From Chloroflexota bacterium (GTDB taxonomy: Bacteria; Chloroflexota; Dehalococcoidia; UBA2979), in assembly GCA_002701625.1 (NCBI GenBank), contig NZWK01000029.1:61436-67488 (forward strand): 6,053 nt of DNA. The letters run 5' to 3'. The notes below the pieces were generated by a model. The model saw only the letters and a program-made list of their open reading frames with translations, did not search any database and was not told where the DNA came from. Made by a program: the position numbers and the translations under genes. Shown here in pieces: positions 1 to 5,276 of the stretch (within the stretch, counting starts at the first letter, position 1; the number at the start of each line of letters is the position of its first letter).

Positions 1-527
1 AGATGGCAGTGCGTGCCAAGGGAATTGGAATGAATGTTATGGCTTTTGATCCATATCTGTCTGATTCTGTGTTCGACGAAACAGGTGTAGTCCGTGCTAG
101 TTCAATGGAAGAGCTTTTAGAATTTGCCGATCATGTAACGGTTCACACGCCGTTGAATGACGAAACAAGAGGTCTCATGAACGAGGCCGCCTTCCGAAGA
201 ATGAAATCAACTGCGATCTTTATTAATACATCTCGTGGACCGGTTCACAGTCAAGAAGATTTGGTTAATGCGCTTGAATCAGGACAGATACTAGGTGCAG
301 GCCTTGATGTATTTGAGCAAGAACCATTGACTGCAGACTCAAAATTAATTTCTATGGACAATGTTGTGCTAACTCCGCACTCAGCCTTTTATTCTGAGAG
401 ATCCAACACAAATATAAAAAACCGAGTAGGGCAAACTGTTGCCCAAGTGATAGCGGGGAAATGGCCGACAAGTGTTGCTACAGTCCCCAATAGAGATCAG
501 GTTATTCCTAAAAAGCAATTAATCTAG
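1..527 (+). CDS. D-2-hydroxyacid dehydrogenase, CtBP/phosphoglycerate-dehydrogenase-like (5' partial)
   Basis: This is the C-terminal part of an NAD-dependent D-isomer 2-hydroxyacid dehydrogenase, a cytosolic enzyme that interconverts 2-hydroxy acids and 2-oxo acids. The gene is cut by the window start; the first full codon is at 3. The ATG there is internal, because the frame opens inside the Rossmann fold, so about 140-150 residues are missing from a family length near 320. Numbering from that codon: FDPY (16-19) carries the acidic D17 expected to bind the NAD ribose, INTSRG (74-79) holds catalytic Arg78, DVFEQEP (102-108) holds catalytic Glu107, and TPHSAFYSE (124-132) holds catalytic His126. 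The 29-residue spacing from Arg to Glu matches E. coli SerA. The HSAFYSE stretch resembles the CtBP-like subgroup more than SerA, and the protein ends without a SerA-type ACT domain. Substrate is unknown; glyoxylate, hydroxypyruvate or a sugar-acid derivative are all possible. The gene precedes an aldolase by 81 bases. Confidence 0.9.
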   Translation, partial: MAVRAKGIGMNVMAFDPYLSDSVFDETGVVRASSMEELLEFADHVTVHTPLNDETRGLMNEAAFRRMKSTAIFINTSRGPVHSQEDLVNALESGQILGAGLDVFEQEPLTADSKLISMDNVVLTPHSAFYSERSNTNIKNRVGQTVAQVIAGKWPTSVATVPNRDQVIPKKQLI

Positions 528-537
528 TGATTACAAG

Positions 538-564
538 ACGTTAACTCTCCAGATCAGTTAACGT
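538..564. repeat. 8-bp perfect inverted repeat between dehydrogenase and aldolase genes
   Basis: ACGTTAAC (538-545) and GTTAACGT (557-564) are perfect reverse complements separated by 11 bases. The arms start 19 bases apart, about two DNA turns, which suits a dimeric regulator. The same sequence could fold as an RNA hairpin after the dehydrogenase stop at 527. No T-tract follows, so it is not a good intrinsic terminator. I saw no convincing promoter in 528-608. Operator versus RNA hairpin cannot be decided here. Confidence 0.5.
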
Positions 565-608
565 GCTGGAACTAATAGATTGGTGTGCTGAGTATTGTGA
601 GGTGAGAA

Positions 609-1412
609 ATGCGAACAAATAAAGTTTTAGAAGCCTGGCGAAATGACAAGCCAACGGTTGGGGCCTGGTTAGCCATTCCTGATGGACATAGTGCAGAAAT
701 TATGGCGAATATTGGTTTCGATTGGCTTTGTGTTGATATGCAGCACGGTGCAATTGACTATGCTGATTCGATTGAAATGTTTCGAGCTATTTCTACCACT
801 GCAACAACTCCATTTGTTCGTGTTCCATGGAATGACCCAGCTACCATAATGAAAGCGTTGGATGCCGGTGCCTATGGTGTGATTGTCCCGTTGGTTAATA
901 ACCGAGAGGAAGCCGAAAGAGCAGTTTGGGCTGCGAAATATCCACCCGAGGGGGGGAGATCATCGGGCCCAACGCGGGCTGCGATATATGGCGGAACGGA
1001 CTATCAACAGAAAGCAAATAATGAAATTGCTGTTATTTGTATGATAGAGACGGCCGAAGCGTTGGAAAAATTAGATGAGATTCTCTCCACACCGGGCGTA
1101 GATGCGGCGTATATTGGACCGTCGGATCTCGCTTATGCACTCGGCATGGAACCGACGGGTGATAATACAGACCCAAATCATGAAGCAAAAGTGATGGAGA
1201 TCTATGATGCATGTCGGAAGCATGGTGTCACACCAGGTATACACACAGGCAGTGCTGAGTTCACTCAAAAGTGGCTGAAGGCGGGTTTTCAGATGGTCAC
1301 CCTTGGGACTGATTCTGGCTTCATGCGTGCACGTGCATTGTCTGATCTCAATGACACCCGGGAGGAAACCGGTACACAATCGACCTTACCCGAGGGAAAT
1401 GCTTTTTACTAG
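609..1412 (+). CDS. HpcH/HpaI-family class II aldolase (4-hydroxy-2-oxoheptanedioate aldolase-like)
   Basis: This is a cytosolic, divalent-metal-dependent pyruvate aldolase of the HpcH/HpaI family. The family cleaves 4-hydroxy-2-oxo acids into pyruvate plus an aldehyde, and can run in the synthetic direction. The full 267 residues match the usual 250-270. Conserved points are DMQHG (43-47) with the catalytic His46, FVRVPWND (69-76) with substrate-binding Arg71, MIETAEALE (145-153) with metal ligand Glu147, and GPSDLAYALG (170-179) with metal ligand Asp173. These line up closely with HpaI His45, Arg70, Glu149 and Asp175. The more common DxEHG motif is DMQHG here, Gln replacing Glu before the His. 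The start is supported by GAGGTGAG just upstream of the ATG. A run of seven G at 950-956 lies in frame. Flanking hydroxyacid dehydrogenases suggest catabolism of a hydroxy or sugar acid, but the aldehyde partner is unknown. Confidence 0.9.
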   Translation: MRTNKVLEAWRNDKPTVGAWLAIPDGHSAEIMANIGFDWLCVDMQHGAIDYADSIEMFRAISTTATTPFVRVPWNDPATIMKALDAGAYGVIVPLVNNREEAERAVWAAKYPPEGGRSSGPTRAAIYGGTDYQQKANNEIAVICMIETAEALEKLDEILSTPGVDAAYIGPSDLAYALGMEPTGDNTDPNHEAKVMEIYDACRKHGVTPGIHTGSAEFTQKWLKAGFQMVTLGTDSGFMRARALSDLNDTREETGTQSTLPEGNAFY

Positions 1413-1461
1413 GAAAATAGGTTTGCTAAAAGAATTTGTAGGTTAAAGAGGTATTTTTTAA

Positions 1462-2529
1462 ATGATTACAATCGATGCACTAGTTCTTAAAGATTACATT
1501 CAAAAAATTTTTCAATCGGCTGGGAGTCCGGCTGCTGAGGCGGAGATAATTTCTGACCACTTGGTTGGTGCTAATCTTCGTGGGCATGATTCTCATGGCA
1601 TCATTAGAACCCTTGGTTACGTGACTGGTTTAATGGAAAAACGCTTTGTGGCCGGAGCAGATTTTGAAATCGTAAATGAAACTCCATCTACAGCGGTCAC
1701 AGATGGGGGGATGAACTTGGGTCAAGTTGCCGCTCACCATGGGATGCATCTAGCTGTCAAAAAAGCCACCACAAGCGGGATTGGACTTGTTACCGTTCGC
1801 GGAACTGGTCATATTGGGCGCTTAGGTCATTATGGTGAGATAGCCTGTAGGGCCGGCATGATCGGTATGGCCGGAGTAAATGTGCCCGGTGGTCAGATAG
1901 TTGCGTCATATGGAGGTGGCCATCGAAGGGTTGCGACTAATCCGATTATGTTCGCGTTGCCTACAGATAGAGAGGACGCCCCTTTTGTGTTGGATATGGC
2001 GACTTCCGTGCTTGCTGAAGGCAAAATGAAGGTTGCGGTGAATAAAGGTGTGACAGTTCCTGAGGGTGTGTTAATCGATGGGGATGGCAAAGCAACTGTG
2101 GATCCTAATGACCTGTATGGGACTGGTGAAAATGAAAAACGCGGCGCACTTTTGCCATTTGGTGGATTGCTAAGTGGGTACAAAGGGTTTGGTTTAAGCT
2201 TAGCTATGGAAGCGCTGGGCGGAATATTATCTGGATCAGGATCGGCCAAAGAGTCGGTGCGCGGGACGAATGGCACTTGGTTGATGGCAATTAATATTGC
2301 AAACTTCCTTGATCCTGAAGATTGGAAGCACGAGGTCACGGAATTGTTGAATTTTGTTAAGGAACCACCGTACGCGGAGAACTTTACAGAGGTGCTTACA
2401 GCAGGAGAACCCGAAAGAATACAGATGAATGAGAGGCTTCGATCAGGTATCCCAGTCGACGAAGAGACCTGGAAACAGATATCAGAAGCTGCGACAAGTG
2501 TCGGGGTTTCGCCCTTACAGTCTTTTTGA
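1462..2529 (+). CDS. LDH2/MDH2-family malate/L-lactate-type 2-hydroxyacid dehydrogenase
   Basis: This is an NAD(P)-dependent oxidoreductase of the LDH2/MDH2 family, which has a non-Rossmann fold and includes YbiC, ComC (R-sulfolactate dehydrogenase), ureidoglycolate dehydrogenase and 2,3-diketogulonate reductase. The 355 residues match the family length. Signature points are LRGHDSHG (39-46), the family N-terminal motif; GTGHIGRLGHY (114-124) with the conserved His117; the ATNP segment (158-161); DMATSVLAEGK (178-188); and GYKGFGLSL (239-247), all in the expected order. An AAGAGGT ribosome binding site at 1446-1452 sits nine bases before the ATG. It lies 49 bases after the aldolase and 6 bases before the methyltransferase gene, so co-transcription is likely. 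VASYGGGHRRVATNP resembles the YbiC-type hydroxycarboxylate dehydrogenase group, but substrate and stereochemistry cannot be fixed from sequence alone. Confidence 0.9.
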   Translation: MITIDALVLKDYIQKIFQSAGSPAAEAEIISDHLVGANLRGHDSHGIIRTLGYVTGLMEKRFVAGADFEIVNETPSTAVTDGGMNLGQVAAHHGMHLAVKKATTSGIGLVTVRGTGHIGRLGHYGEIACRAGMIGMAGVNVPGGQIVASYGGGHRRVATNPIMFALPTDREDAPFVLDMATSVLAEGKMKVAVNKGVTVPEGVLIDGDGKATVDPNDLYGTGENEKRGALLPFGGLLSGYKGFGLSLAMEALGGILSGSGSAKESVRGTNGTWLMAINIANFLDPEDWKHEVTELLNFVKEPPYAENFTEVLTAGEPERIQMNERLRSGIPVDEETWKQISEAATSVGVSPLQSF

Positions 2530-2535
2530 TTAGCC

Positions 2536-3393
2536 ATGGCAGATAAAATTGGTCAGCCATTTTTAAAGTGGGCAGGTGGAAAAAGGCAACTTTTACCTGA
2601 GCTTCTTGCGCGAGCGCCGGTGAAAATATCTACTTTCTATGAGCCTATGTGTGGAGGAGCGGCCTTTACATTTGCGTTACTTGATCGAGAATCACCTCCT
2701 GAACGAGTTGTGATTAATGACTCCAATATGACTTTGATGGATTCGTTTGTTGTGGTGCGCGATCGATTAGATGAGCTTCTTGAGAAGTTGGCGGTGGTCG
2801 AGACAGCGTATTTGTCGCTGGGGGAGGCAGATCGATCGAGCTTTTATTATGAGCAACGTGCAAGCGAGCACAAAGAATTAATCGATCGGGTCGTTCAATT
2901 CTTGTTTCTCAATAAGACATGTTTCAATGGTTTGTATCGAGTAAATAAAAAGGGCGTGTTTAATGTTCCACATGGTCGATATAAGAATCCGAAAATTGTA
3001 AACGAAGGAGTGTTAAGGACAGCTTCACACTTACTTAACAGAACAGAGATTTTTCACGGTGATTATGCAGAATGCTTGACTGATTTTTCTAGCAATGATT
3101 TTGTTTACTTCGATCCCCCGTTTGAACCCTTATCCGTGACGTCGTCGTTTACTTCATATAACCCAGGTGGCTTTGGTCGTGTTGAGCAGATCAGGTTGAG
3201 GTCGATTTGTGATTTTCTCACTGATCATGAAGTAAAATTTTTGCTCTCCAACTCAGCTCATGACTATATCAGGGGGTTATTTGACGGTGCTCTGCGGGAC
3301 TACGCTATATCTGAAGTTGATGCTCGAAGGTCTATCAACTCTGATAAAGCAGGTCGATCTAAGATTAAAGAGATTCTCGTTTCCAACTACTGA
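2536..3393 (+). CDS. dam: D12-class adenine-N6 DNA methyltransferase (Dam/DpnM type)
   Basis: This enzyme is expected to transfer a methyl group from S-adenosylmethionine to the N6 of adenine in DNA. At 285 residues it has the usual length of the D12 (alpha) class. PFLKWAGGKRQLLPEL (8-23) is the N-terminal SAM-site signature, FYEPMCGGAAF (34-44) is motif I, NKTCFNGLYRVN (126-137) followed by GVFNVPHGRYKNP (140-152) is the segment typical of Dam/DpnM, and DFVYFDPPF (188-196) is catalytic motif IV. The C-terminal RRSINSDKAGRSKIKEILVSNY region (264-285) is also typical. Motif IV ends in Phe where Tyr is usual; Phe is an accepted variant. GATC is the likely target by family resemblance, but this is not proven. 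The start has no clear Shine-Dalgarno sequence and lies 6 bases after the preceding stop, suggesting translational coupling. No restriction endonuclease gene is in the window, so it appears solitary. Confidence 0.92.
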   Translation: MADKIGQPFLKWAGGKRQLLPELLARAPVKISTFYEPMCGGAAFTFALLDRESPPERVVINDSNMTLMDSFVVVRDRLDELLEKLAVVETAYLSLGEADRSSFYYEQRASEHKELIDRVVQFLFLNKTCFNGLYRVNKKGVFNVPHGRYKNPKIVNEGVLRTASHLLNRTEIFHGDYAECLTDFSSNDFVYFDPPFEPLSVTSSFTSYNPGGFGRVEQIRLRSICDFLTDHEVKFLLSNSAHDYIRGLFDGALRDYAISEVDARRSINSDKAGRSKIKEILVSNY

Positions 3394-3430
3394 TAAAGCT
3401 TGTGGGTCGATTAGTTTTTTTGAGCTCATG

Positions 3431-3456
3431 GTGCAGGGTTACCTGCGCTTAAAGCG
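3431..3456 (+). other. Hairpin and adjoining palindrome between dam and amtB
   Basis: GCAGG (3433-3437) pairs with CCTGC (3442-3446) around a GTTA tetraloop, and G3431-C3448 plus a U-G wobble extend the stem to about seven pairs. Overlapping its 3' side is CGCTT-A-AAGCG (3446-3456), a near-perfect palindrome. No T-tract follows directly, and a T7 run (3415-3421) lies before the hairpin, so a classical terminator for dam is doubtful. It sits just upstream of the candidate amtB promoter, where an operator would also be reasonable. Confidence 0.35.
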
Positions 3457-3463
3457 TATTTCA

Positions 3464-3491
3464 TTGAGCTTTATTTTCTTTGTAATATATT
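3464..3491 (+). promoter_or_regulatory. Candidate sigma70-type promoter for amtB-glnK
   Basis: TTGAGC (3464-3469, four of six matches to TTGACA) and TATATT (3486-3491, five of six to TATAAT) are separated by 16 bases in the AT-rich end of the dam-amtB gap. Transcription would start near 3498, leaving a leader of roughly 85 bases. I looked for a sigma54 GG/GC element, which often drives amtB in Proteobacteria, and found none with correct spacing. This is a consensus match only. Confidence 0.4.
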
Positions 3492-3581
3492 TGTAACAAT
3501 TCCGATAGACCCTAAGGAAGTAGATATTGAGAAACCGCAAGCTAATTTTGTAGTTGATTAATAAAGAGAGGAATTGTACTC

Positions 3582-4802
3582 ATGGATAGCGGAGCAACAG
3601 CTTGGATTCTGACGAGCAGTGCCTTGGTGTTATTAATGACACCTGGTCTTGCACTTTTTTATGGAGGAATGGTTCGAGGCAAGAACATTTTGGCAATGTT
3701 GCTGAAGAACTATATTGCCATGGGAGTAATCACTATTGTTTGGACTCTGATTGGCGGAACTTTGGCATTTGGTCACCTGGTTGGTGGCAGTGCATTTGAA
3801 ATTTCTGGTACGACCATTCTAGGTAATTTGGATTATTTTGGACTTCGCGGGATTGACGGAGATGGAACTGAAAGTATTGTGGGTGGGATTCCAAATTCCG
3901 CGTTCATGATGTTTCAGTTAATGTTTGCAATTATCACTCCTGCCCTGATTGTGGGAGCTGTTGCTGAACGGATGAAGTTTGGCGCATGGACCCTGTTCAT
4001 TATTCTTTGGTCAATCGTGGTGTATGTGCCACTCGCTACAGCAGTATGGGGCGGGGGATATATCGGTGAAAATCTCGGAGCACTGGACTTCGCGGGTGGA
4101 CTGGTTGTACATATAAATGCCGGTGTTGCAGCTTTAGTGCTAGCGATAATGATTGGACCAAGACTTGGTTACGGAACAAGCGCGATTAGACCGCATATGC
4201 TGCCATTGACATTAATTGGAGCTGGCTTGCTGTGGTTTGGTTGGTTTGGTTTTAATGCGGGCTCTGCTCTGGCTGCTGATCAGGCAGCTGCAGATGCTTT
4301 CATGGCAACGCAAGTAGCTGCAGGAACGGCTGCAACAGTTTGGTTGCTTGTTGAAAAAATGGTTCAAGGCCGTGCGACTACGCTTGGGTTTGCTTCAGGA
4401 GCGGTTGCAGGACTCGTAGCAATCACCCCGGCAGCCGGATTCGTTGATCCATTCGGAGCCCTAGTTATTGGTGCTGTGGCTGGAGCCGTATGTTTCTATG
4501 CTTTGAGACTTAAAGCAATATTTAAGTTTGATGATTCGCTTGATGTGGTTGCGGTGCACTTGGTAGGCGGAATTATTGGATCCGTACTCCTGGGAGTTTT
4601 GGCTGTGGATGGCGCAGGTGGAAGTCAATTAGTTAAACAAATTATATCGGTTGTGATTGCAATTGTTTGGTCTGGTGCGATGACGGCTATACTTGCCCTA
4701 TTAATTAGTAAGTTTATTGGCTTACGGGTTACAGAAGACGAAGAGCGACAGGGACTGGACCTTAGCTTACATAATGAACAAGGATACCGACTGACTGAGT
4801 AG
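3582..4802 (+). CDS. amtB: Ammonium transporter AmtB
   Basis: This is an Amt/Rh-family inner-membrane channel that takes up ammonium, normally as a trimer. The 406 residues form about 11 hydrophobic segments beginning at residue 7. There is no separate signal peptide like that of E. coli AmtB, so this is a direct N-out start. Conserved elements are MTPGLALFYGGMVRGKN (19-35), the Phe gate F111/F115 (E. coli F103/F107), W156 (W148), D169 (D160), pore twin histidines H177 and H326 (H168/H318), and GFNAGSA (223-229) with F224 (F215). The tail, GLRVTEDEERQGLDLSLH (380-397), is the conserved cytoplasmic segment that couples to PII. AGAGAGG (3565-3571) about ten bases upstream supports the ATG. The PII gene follows after 30 bases, the usual amtB-glnK pairing, and the two are probably co-transcribed. 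Expression is likely raised under nitrogen limitation, but no known operator was identified with confidence. Confidence 0.97.
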   Translation: MDSGATAWILTSSALVLLMTPGLALFYGGMVRGKNILAMLLKNYIAMGVITIVWTLIGGTLAFGHLVGGSAFEISGTTILGNLDYFGLRGIDGDGTESIVGGIPNSAFMMFQLMFAIITPALIVGAVAERMKFGAWTLFIILWSIVVYVPLATAVWGGGYIGENLGALDFAGGLVVHINAGVAALVLAIMIGPRLGYGTSAIRPHMLPLTLIGAGLLWFGWFGFNAGSALAADQAAADAFMATQVAAGTAATVWLLVEKMVQGRATTLGFASGAVAGLVAITPAAGFVDPFGALVIGAVAGAVCFYALRLKAIFKFDDSLDVVAVHLVGGIIGSVLLGVLAVDGAGGSQLVKQIISVVIAIVWSGAMTAILALLISKFIGLRVTEDEERQGLDLSLHNEQGYRLTE

Positions 4803-4832
4803 GTACTTTCTTCTTGGTGGGGATTGATGTGA

Positions 4833-5171
4833 ATGAAACTTGTATTAGCTTACGTCAATCCCTACCGAGTAGACGACATAATTGAAGCAATAAGGACCAC
4901 TGAAATCAGTGGTCTTACCGTGGTGGAAGCGCAAGGGTTTGGTAGACAAGCTGGGCACCAGGAGGTATATCGTGGTGCGGAGTATGAGGTTGATCTGGTT
5001 CAAAAAGTACGTATTGAGATTTTGATCGACGATATTATGGCTCCAGAGACAATGAGTATGATCGAAGAAGTGGTTCACACGGGTTCGATAGGTGATGGAA
5101 AAGTACTAATTCTCGATGTCGAAGATGTAGTACGAATACGGACTGGTGAGCGAGGAGAGGATGCTGTTTAG
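4833..5171 (+). CDS. glnK: PII nitrogen-regulatory signal protein (GlnK/GlnB)
   Basis: PII is a small trimeric cytosolic sensor that binds ATP/ADP and 2-oxoglutarate and controls partners such as AmtB. At 112 residues it has exactly the standard length. GFGRQAGHQEVYRGAEY (35-51) is the T-loop signature, and Tyr51, the residue modified by GlnD, is conserved, as are Gln39 and Lys58. TGSIGDGK (83-90) is the B-loop, and RIRTGERGEDAV (101-112) is the C-loop with Arg101 and Arg103. Departures from E. coli GlnB include Asn9 for Lys9, Ser85 for Lys85, Glu52 for Met52 and Gln57 for Pro57. A GGTGGGGA stretch (4816-4823) is a plausible ribosome binding site. Position directly after amtB favours the glnK name, but GlnB and GlnK cannot be told apart by sequence alone. 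The following glnD-like gene would supply the modifying enzyme. A 20-base palindrome lies within codons 21-28. Confidence 0.97.
   Translation: MKLVLAYVNPYRVDDIIEAIRTTEISGLTVVEAQGFGRQAGHQEVYRGAEYEVDLVQKVRIEILIDDIMAPETMSMIEEVVHTGSIGDGKVLILDVEDVVRIRTGERGEDAV
4895..4914. repeat. Near-perfect 20-bp palindrome inside glnK
   Basis: GACCACTGA (4895-4903) and TCAGTGGTC (4906-4914) are perfect nine-base inverted arms with only AA between them. In RNA, a G-U pair (4894/4915) and an A-U pair (4893/4916) extend the stem to 11. It lies within the coding sequence at codons 21-28 (RTTEISGL). The protein sequence here is ordinary for PII, so the symmetry is not forced by the residues alone. Confidence 0.6.
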
Positions 5172-5206
5172 TGCTGCAGACTGAAATTGCTGTATTTCTA
5201 CTAAAC
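5166..5206. repeat. Nested inverted repeat across the glnK stop codon
   Basis: GTTTAGT (5166-5172) and ACTAAAC (5200-5206) are perfect reverse complements, and an inner pair GAAAT (5183-5187)/ATTTC (5194-5198) nests inside. The left arm includes the glnK TAG stop (5169-5171). No T-tract follows, so an intrinsic terminator is unlikely; an RNA-processing or partial-readthrough structure is possible. GTTTAG recurs at 5235-5240 in the next inverted repeat. Confidence 0.35.
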
Positions 5207-5212
5207 TTAGCA

Positions 5213-5243
5213 TTGACCGAATGTTGATCTGATTGTTTAGATA
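5213..5243 (+). promoter_or_regulatory. Weak candidate promoter for glnD
   Basis: TTGACC (5213-5218) is a five of six match to the -35 consensus. The -10 partner is poor: TAGATA (5238-5243) needs a 19-base spacer, and TTTAGA (5236-5241) gives 17 bases but only three matches. The putative -10 falls inside the inverted repeat at 5234-5247. If transcription began here the leader to the 5277 start would be short. glnD may equally be read through from amtB-glnK. Confidence 0.22.
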
Positions 5244-5255
5244 AACATCATGATC
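5226..5255. repeat. Imperfect palindrome bounded by GATC sites at the glnD start
   Basis: TGTTTA (5234-5239) and TAAACA (5242-5247) are perfect arms around GA. Outside them, TGA (5230-5232) pairs with TCA (5248-5250) after a one-base bulge, and GATC at 5226-5229 pairs with GATC at 5252-5255 after another bulge, giving about 13 pairs in all. The element covers the possible -10 region and the upstream candidate ATG at 5250. It could be an operator or a leader hairpin. Confidence 0.45.
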
Positions 5256-5276
5256 TATAAGAAATCTGAGCTCATA

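Noticed and set aside
950..956. Run of seven G in the aldolase gene as a phase-variation tract
   Set aside because: It is short, the frame is intact, and the aldolase is not a typical phase-variable gene.
1071..1379. Minus-strand open frame opposite the aldolase gene
   Set aside because: Antisense shadow of a well-supported coding sequence, Cys/His-rich with no motif.
1893..2537. Long minus-strand open frame of 214 codons opposite the LDH2-type gene
   Set aside because: It lies wholly opposite a gene with clear family motifs, has no recognisable domain, and is Ser/Pro-rich in the way antisense frames often are.
3385..3421. AACTA...TAGTT followed by a T7 run as a dam terminator
   Set aside because: The stem is only five base pairs, AT-rich, with a 22-base loop, too weak for an intrinsic terminator.
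3429..3446. TGG...TGC pattern as a sigma54 promoter for amtB
   Set aside because: The distance between the GG and GC elements is three bases too long for a sigma54 promoter.
3260..3496. Plus-strand open frame overlapping the end of dam and running into the gap
   Set aside because: Most of it is an alternative frame of the conserved dam C-terminus; the tail is low-complexity hydrophobic translation of AT-rich intergenic DNA, with no ribosome binding site seen.
3602..3799. Second plus-strand frame inside the start of amtB
   Set aside because: Shadow frame under a strongly conserved membrane-protein coding sequence.
4845..5078. Minus-strand open frame opposite glnK
   Set aside because: Opposite a standard-length PII gene with all motifs; no independent support.
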